Shown here one piece after another: positions 58,221-64,000 of a stretch of 64,000 bases of DNA. The notes below the pieces were generated by a model. It worked only from the letters and a program-made list of their open reading frames with translations, did no database searches and was not told where the DNA came from. Source of the DNA: Heterostelium album PN500. Its lineage: Eukaryota; Evosea; Eumycetozoa; Acytosteliales; Acytosteliaceae. Positions within the stretch are counted from its first letter, which is position 1. Each line of letters begins with the position of its first letter. A program made the translations under genes and the position numbers. The stretch covers positions 958,069 through 1,022,068 of the forward strand of contig NW_008805078.1 of NCBI RefSeq assembly GCF_000004825.1. Direction: 5' to 3'.

Positions 58221-61200
58221 TTATTTCTTATTGTTGATCATTTGTTTGGTGTATTCCCACATTAAAATTGAACCGCTAACATGTACATTGAGTGAACGAA
58301 TGATACCTAGCTGTGGAATCTCTATACACTTATCCAAGAGGTTGATATACTCTGTTGGTATACCTTCTTTCTCTTTACCAAGCAGTAGAACAGCTTTCTC
58401 TGGGAATTTATATTCATTGAGTTGCGAGCTAGTCGAAGTCTGTTCGACACCGAGCAGAGTGTATCCTTCTTGTTTCTTTGAGAGTAGATACTCACGTAGC
58501 TGATGTTCCTCTACCTCTGTCATTGGCAACCAACGTTCGGCAGACACAGAGATCTGTTGGAACATTGGATCGTTTGCAACCTTCTTCTTGCTCACCACCA
58601 ACGACTCGACATTGAAGATCTCACTGGTACGTGCCAGACCAGCAAGATTTGGAATCTTATCGACAAAGGTTGCAACAATAATCAACTGTTGACGAGTACG
58701 TGCCATGATATTATAACGAGTTTCATCTTCAACATCGTTCCATGGTAATATCTTCTTCTGATATCCAACCACTTGGTTAGCGCCACTCGATTCGATATAG
58801 TCGTCTCCATCGATCTTTGATTCCTTTCCTTCTTCATCATCTTCTTCATCTTGAGAAGTAGATTCTGTTGTTGTTGTTGTTGCTGTTGACTCTACTCTCG
58901 ACTTTAGTAGAAGGAAGTGACGAAGTTGTGCAGTGAGTGGAGAGTGTTGAACAATGTGGTCAACAAGAAACTCAAAGATACCGGGTGCAGATATTTCGCT
59001 CGACGACAACTTCTCGAGTGATGGGATATCGTAGAATAGATTAGTAAAGTCACAGGAACTCTTGAGACCCTCGTCATTCAACGAGAGATGTGCAACGTGT
59101 CGCTCCAACGATTTGGAAGTCTGTGTGTTGTTATGGATGTACCACTCCAAGTGCTTGAGATAGTCGAGTACCGATTGGTCGAGCTTGCCAACGAGATGCT
59201 TAGAATTGATAATCTTTATAACCATACCGATTGCAGCGTTTCTAACAGACAAATGATGAGAAGAGCACAACGCCATGATCTTACTGAAAATAATATTACA
59301 TAGTTGGGCATCCTCTAGATACAACATCATATTACCAACAGTAATAATAATAGATGTAACAATATCACCTCTTTCATTTATTTTATCTAATAATCTGTAT
59401 ACATATAGTTAGTTAATAATTATTAAAGTTTTAAAAATAAAAAATAATAATAACATACGGAATGAAATGAGATGATACTAAAGATTGGAATCTTGTTACT
59501 AAATTAATAGTGAATATATTGATGTATCTTCTTGTCGATGGTAGATTATAGGTGAATATAATGTCTGTAAGTTTCTTTCCAATCTCTTTCATGCTAGTTG
59601 GTACCATATATGGTGCTAATAAGCATAGAATTTGCCATATTCTAATCTATAAATAGTAAATAAAATAAGTTATTATAATTAGTTAATATATATATATTAT
59701 ATATATAATATAAATAAAAGTAATTGTTTTAATTATTTGAGTTACTTACTCTCTTTCTATGTGGTTGTGTATTGATTAGATGTTCAATTTTCTTTGTGAA
59801 TTCCTTGGTCAAATTGATATCGATAAGATGATTGGCAAGTGTGTTGGTGAATTCTAAATACTTTGATTTGTTACTATTCTCTACTGTTGAAAGAGTAGCC
59901 ATCTTCTTGATGAATGTAGCAACAACTGCTCTACCAAAGACATCTTTCAATGGAATAGCACCAACTCCAAATCTAATTTCATCGACCTCATTTTCATATG
60001 TTGCTTCAATACCCATATCTAATACAAATGTTGAATATCCACTAATATATATATTAAATTAGTTAAATTAATATCAATATCATTACCATTACTATTTTTG
60101 ATATAAAACAAACACTTACATCATTGGATCATAGAATTGAGTGGATGTCTTCTCATTGTTCTCCCATTCATCGTCTTTTCTAATTGGACCAAAGATGATC
60201 GATTGATAGATTTCATCGATGTAGTAGAGCGATATCTCTGGTTGTTCGATCCACACAGGACTGCATTTCAAGAGTAACAGATTCATCAGACCCATAATAG
60301 ACTCTGAGAGGTTCAGTACCAACTTAAAGTATTTCTTTAGGATATAGTGGTGACTTGTCTCTTCGCTGGTGGGTAGGTGTGAGAGCAATGCCGGTGAGAA
60401 TGTCAATTGTATGAATGCAGCCATCGATGTAAAATGTGTGTCATTGGCAGAGGCATAGGCAGACGATACGATACGCTCAACAACATCAAGATTGAAATCA
60501 CCATTCTCGTCATTCTTGGCAAACACAAGCAGAATCTGTGCACAATCGAGGATTGCTTTAATACTGAATCGATTCGATCCACTGATGGCATCGATTACAA
60601 CTTCTAACAATTCATTTGAATCTTCTAAATTCTTTAATTTACCGGACTATTTTAAAATTAAATATGTTTGTTTGTTTGTTAATAAACAAGTTTGATACAA
60701 CAAAGCTATTATAGCTAGATAGTTACATCTTGTAAGATTGATAAGATATTTCTTATACATTTCCATTTGATCTTCATAAAGTAGGCTAATGTTGTACCCC
60801 ATGATGATCTATCGATAATTTAAATAATTGTTGGTTATTAAGTTATTAAGTTATTAAGTTATAAAGATAATAATAGTATATTATACTTACGCATTTAATC
60901 CAGTATCTTCAGAGTTATCTTGTGGTCTTAATAATGTAATTGGTAGATAGATTGTTATAATCTTTTGTAAATGTTCAAATGAGTAGAGTTGATGAATCTT
61001 TCCAAATAGGCCATAGAGAGACTGGAACATATTGATTGTCTTGATTTGGTCAGACCATAATTTAGAATTGGTTGGTCTGAAGCTCTCTAACTTTTCAATA
61101 TATTGATTCAAAAGTGTTTGATCAACAATGTCAACAATGAACGATACAATAGTTGCTAAAGAATCACCAAACTCTAACTTTACAATATTATTACTAATAC

Positions 61201-63723
61201 TATTATTGTTACTTAGAATATCCTAAATATAATTATAGTTAGTTATATATAGTTTTGTTTAAAGTTTTAACTAAGCACTTACATGATTAATTATATATCT
61301 TATCAAGTTATTGGCAAAGTCGATATCGTTTGATTGAAGTAGTGTTTTAATATTGTTAGATTGTTTAGTTGATAATGAGTTGGATAGTACTGTCGCCAAT
61401 AATAATAGATTATTGATTGTTTGATAATTAAGTGGTTCGTTATTGTTGTTATTTAGTTGAATATGATTTATAATGTTATTCTTGATGATTGAATCGAATC
61501 TCTCTGATGATGTATAGATTAACATTCTAGAGAGCATATAACATCTACTTTTCATTGCGACAAATGAATCACCATAACTTAATACATCTAAACTACCATC
61601 CTTACAATTCAACTCGATCTCCTTTACGATGTTATCTGATAACCAACTACCATTATGATTAACACTCGAAAATCCAGTGTTCAACCATTTTCCAATTGAT
61701 TCATTACACTCTGGTACTGTATGAATCTGCATAGGAATAGAGTATAACACCTTTGTTACATTGCTAAATGATAAATCATCTTTAATTGATAAAGTAACTA
61801 ATATCTCTATAGTATATTTATATATCTTTGATCTATGTAAGTGATTCCTAAAGTATATTAAACATAAACAATATTAGTTAATTATATATATATATATAAT
61901 AATAATAATATTAATCAATGTATTTACATTCTTCTTGTTATCTCTAATAAATTAAGTAATTGATCGATATTCTTATCGTTAAGGAAACATAGTTGTAGGT
62001 TGTTTCTATTGGTGTTGGATTTAGAGATAAACGAGAGTATCGACATTGTGAATGCCGAAAAGTATTCGGTAGAGGAGATAACATTGAGTAGTTTGGAAAG
62101 GAACACTGATTGGAGGTCGGTGCTAAGTGAATTGTAGTAGGTTTCAAGGAAGTATTGAATCGATGGATGAATACGATCTTCGGTGATACCACGATACAAA
62201 ATGGTGTTGGTGATGGCACGAATCAACGTGCCAAAGATAAACTCCATCGGTAGCTTTGGAATGTATTGTGTGGAGTTCAAAATCTCTAGAACCTGTGCTT
62301 TAATTACCGCTGGATTCTCGTGTAGCATGACACGTTGGAACAGGATGTCGAGCCATGCGAAATGCAGTGGCGACTGGTGCACGATGAGCGAGTCGATCTC
62401 ACGCCAAACCGGTGCGATCAAATGAACATTGAATTCATCGAGTGTCTCGTTGATCAAGAAGAACGTATCCCATTGCTTCTGGAGTTGTTCCGATTCCTCT
62501 GCCGACCAACGGAAGTATTCAGACCAACAACGATTAGGCGCATCCACGCACGTATTTTGTGTTTCATCGATCGATCGTTTGATTGTCTTTTTCAAGAGGT
62601 AGTTCGAACGTTTTCTTATGAGTGGATCGGCGTCGATGAATCCTTGAATTAGATATCTCCAGAAATCCGGTGAGTAAGTGAGGTCGACGATGCTGGACGA
62701 GAAGAATGTATCGTATTGACGTGCGAGAATCTTAAAGGCGTCGGACTTTATTTCATGCTCGGCAATAGTAAACATCTTCATAACGGTGGATACTAACGAT
62801 TGGCACTGAGCTACACTCGAACATCTGAGCAACGACGGTAACAGTGTGACAATCAACGATTGTCTTTGCTCGACATTGTCAGACATCAACAAAGGTGTCA
62901 ACAATTGTTGTTCGTAAACAACATCTACAAACTTCCTAATAGATAAACTACTGGTAGTTTGGTTATTCTGGTTGAGTTGACTATCGATTAAACTACTAAG
63001 AATTGTATATAAAATATTTGAATTCTTTATATTATTTGCTGTTACTTTTGTTGTTGTTGTTGTTGTTTCTGATGATTGTTGTTGTTGTTGTTGTTGATCT
63101 AAATGATAATGATGATCATTATGCTCATTACTTGTTGTTAATGATATCAATGATTGTTGTAATTGTCGAATAAGAGAACCAGTGAATTCATCGTCCGATA
63201 CTCTTAACAATGTGTTCGATAGTAAGTTAGATATCAAGACAATGATTGATTGTGAACTACTTGCTACACCACTGTTTAATTGTGCAAGTACAGTAATATA
63301 GATATCTATTACATTTGAGGATAGTTGTTTATTGCTATTGTTATCTGTTTGAGATGATGTTAATCTCTTTACAAGTGAATCTAATGAATGTAATAATAAT
63401 TGAAGATAAAATGATTGTTTAACTTGTAATTCATTATTAATATTATTATTATTATTGTTATACTGTTTAAAAGTAGATAATATTGATTGTTCGATTTGAT
63501 TAATATAGTTTCTTAGAGTTTCGTTTTGATGTGTAGCGGTGGTTGTGGTGAAGAGTGATGCAGAGAATAAAGATTCGATAAAACTAATAAAGATAAGATC
63601 GACACTTGCAATATCAATAATCTTTTGTTGTGAATATTGTTCTGCAATAGAATCGGAGAATCTATTCAATTGATTTAAAATAAAGCTATTTGAATTGGAT
63701 ATATAGATATCTGTGTCACCCAT
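58221..63723 (-). CDS. tarbp1: TARBP1/Trm3-like tRNA guanosine-2'-O-methyltransferase (SpoU family), eight exons
   Basis: Minus-strand exons 63723-61928, 61847-61283, 61222-60891, 60808-60727, 60646-60120, 60041-59750, 59646-59459 and 59394-58221; 1651 residues, close to human TARBP1 (about 1620). Residues 1 to about 1440 are a long helical-repeat region with hydrophobic helices and few motifs, as in Trm3. The catalytic SPOUT domain is the last about 170 residues: PNLAGLARTSEIFNVESLVV (opening, after the VDKI strand), KAVLLLGKEKEGIP (motif 2) and IEIPQLGIIRSLNVHVSGSILMWEY (motif 3, the knot). Conserved N, R, E and S-L-N-V residues are intact. The enzyme methylates G18 in tRNA D-loops. An acidic E/D linker and T/S run precede the SPOUT domain. 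The ATG at 63723 (MGDTDIY) is preferred over 63753, whose extra residues are leader-like. All eight joins keep frame. Confidence 0.9.
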
Positions 63724-64000
63724 TCTTTCTTTCTTTCTAATAAAAATAATCACTCGTTTTTTTTTTTTTTGACTTTCGTTTTTTTGTTTTCATAGTTCTA
63801 AAAAAAATTGATCAATCATTGTTGTTTTTTTGTTTTTTGTTTTTCTATTTTAGATCTAAAAAATAATGATTGATTTAACTCAATTTTTTTTTATTTTTGT
63901 TTGAAGATCTAGAAAAAAATTTAAACAAATTAGAAAGTATTTATGTCGAAGACATTTTTAAGAAATTTGTACTGTACTTCCTGTAAAGAATGAGGAGACA
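63724..64000. other. A/T-rich window edge; possible start of a plus-strand gene
   Basis: Mostly A/T homopolymer spacer. From 63943 a plus-strand frame reads MSKTFLRNLYCTSC before a stop, with GTAAAG after CTTCCT as a possible donor. It could be exon 1 of a gene continuing beyond the window. Weak evidence. Confidence 0.25.

Overview
The window looks like a chromosome segment of a dictyostelid social amoeba. Non-coding DNA is extremely A/T-rich with long A and T runs. Introns are short, with GTAAGT or GTATGT donors and TTTAG or ATAG acceptors. Proteins carry glutamine, asparagine, serine and threonine runs. Several families are typical of Dictyostelia: a ComC-like EGF membrane protein pair, a B-box/propeller protein, a tyrosine-kinase-like kinase and a GT14 enzyme with an EGF module. 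Coding DNA uses many C-ending codons, so a species outside the very A/T-rich D. discoideum/D. purpureum group (for example a Heterostelium or Cavenderia type) is likely; that is inference. I found no tRNA, rRNA, CRISPR array or virus-like element.

Layout, part 1 (0-24 kb): a gene-poor start holds a decayed minus-strand coding relic (about 1.3-1.7 kb). Then come a choline-transporter-like protein (2.3-4.0), a vWA protein (4.7-7.2), a KDEL-terminated NTF2-like ER protein (7.7-8.4), the telomerase/Cajal-body WD40 protein TCAB1/WRAP53 (8.6-10.1), a diaminopimelate-decarboxylase-like enzyme (10.3-11.6), a four-TM protein (12.4-13.3), a tiny secreted Cys-rich protein (15.3), a 55-bp-arm hairpin (17.4), a GT31/fringe-like glycosyltransferase (17.6), ATP synthase epsilon (19.3), an acid lipase (20.3), a second four-TM protein (21.9) and a TP-rich orphan (23.3-24.2).

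Part 2 (24-50 kb): a PH-MSP-like-TKL kinase, a sugar-phosphate/nucleotide-sugar transporter, a cation exchanger, an EGF-GT14 glycosyltransferase whose signal-peptide codon run is broken by one T in a homopolymer, an L-rhamnose mutarotase-like protein, a TraB protein, and two tandem ten-exon ComC-like genes (39.7-44.5 and 44.9-49.6). The ComC-like introns are all phase 1, and the 3' halves of the two genes are nearly identical.

Part 3 (50-64 kb): ATG10, then four RNA or nucleic-acid modification enzymes within 13 kb (ALKBH1, TrmO, a METTL2/8-type m3C methyltransferase and TARBP1/Trm3), interleaved with a B-box/propeller protein and a five-unit polyubiquitin gene. The second ubiquitin unit has an aberrant 12-residue stretch. 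Exon models were joined by hand from splice signals, and every multi-exon model listed closes in frame except the GT14 gene, which needs the single-base correction noted.
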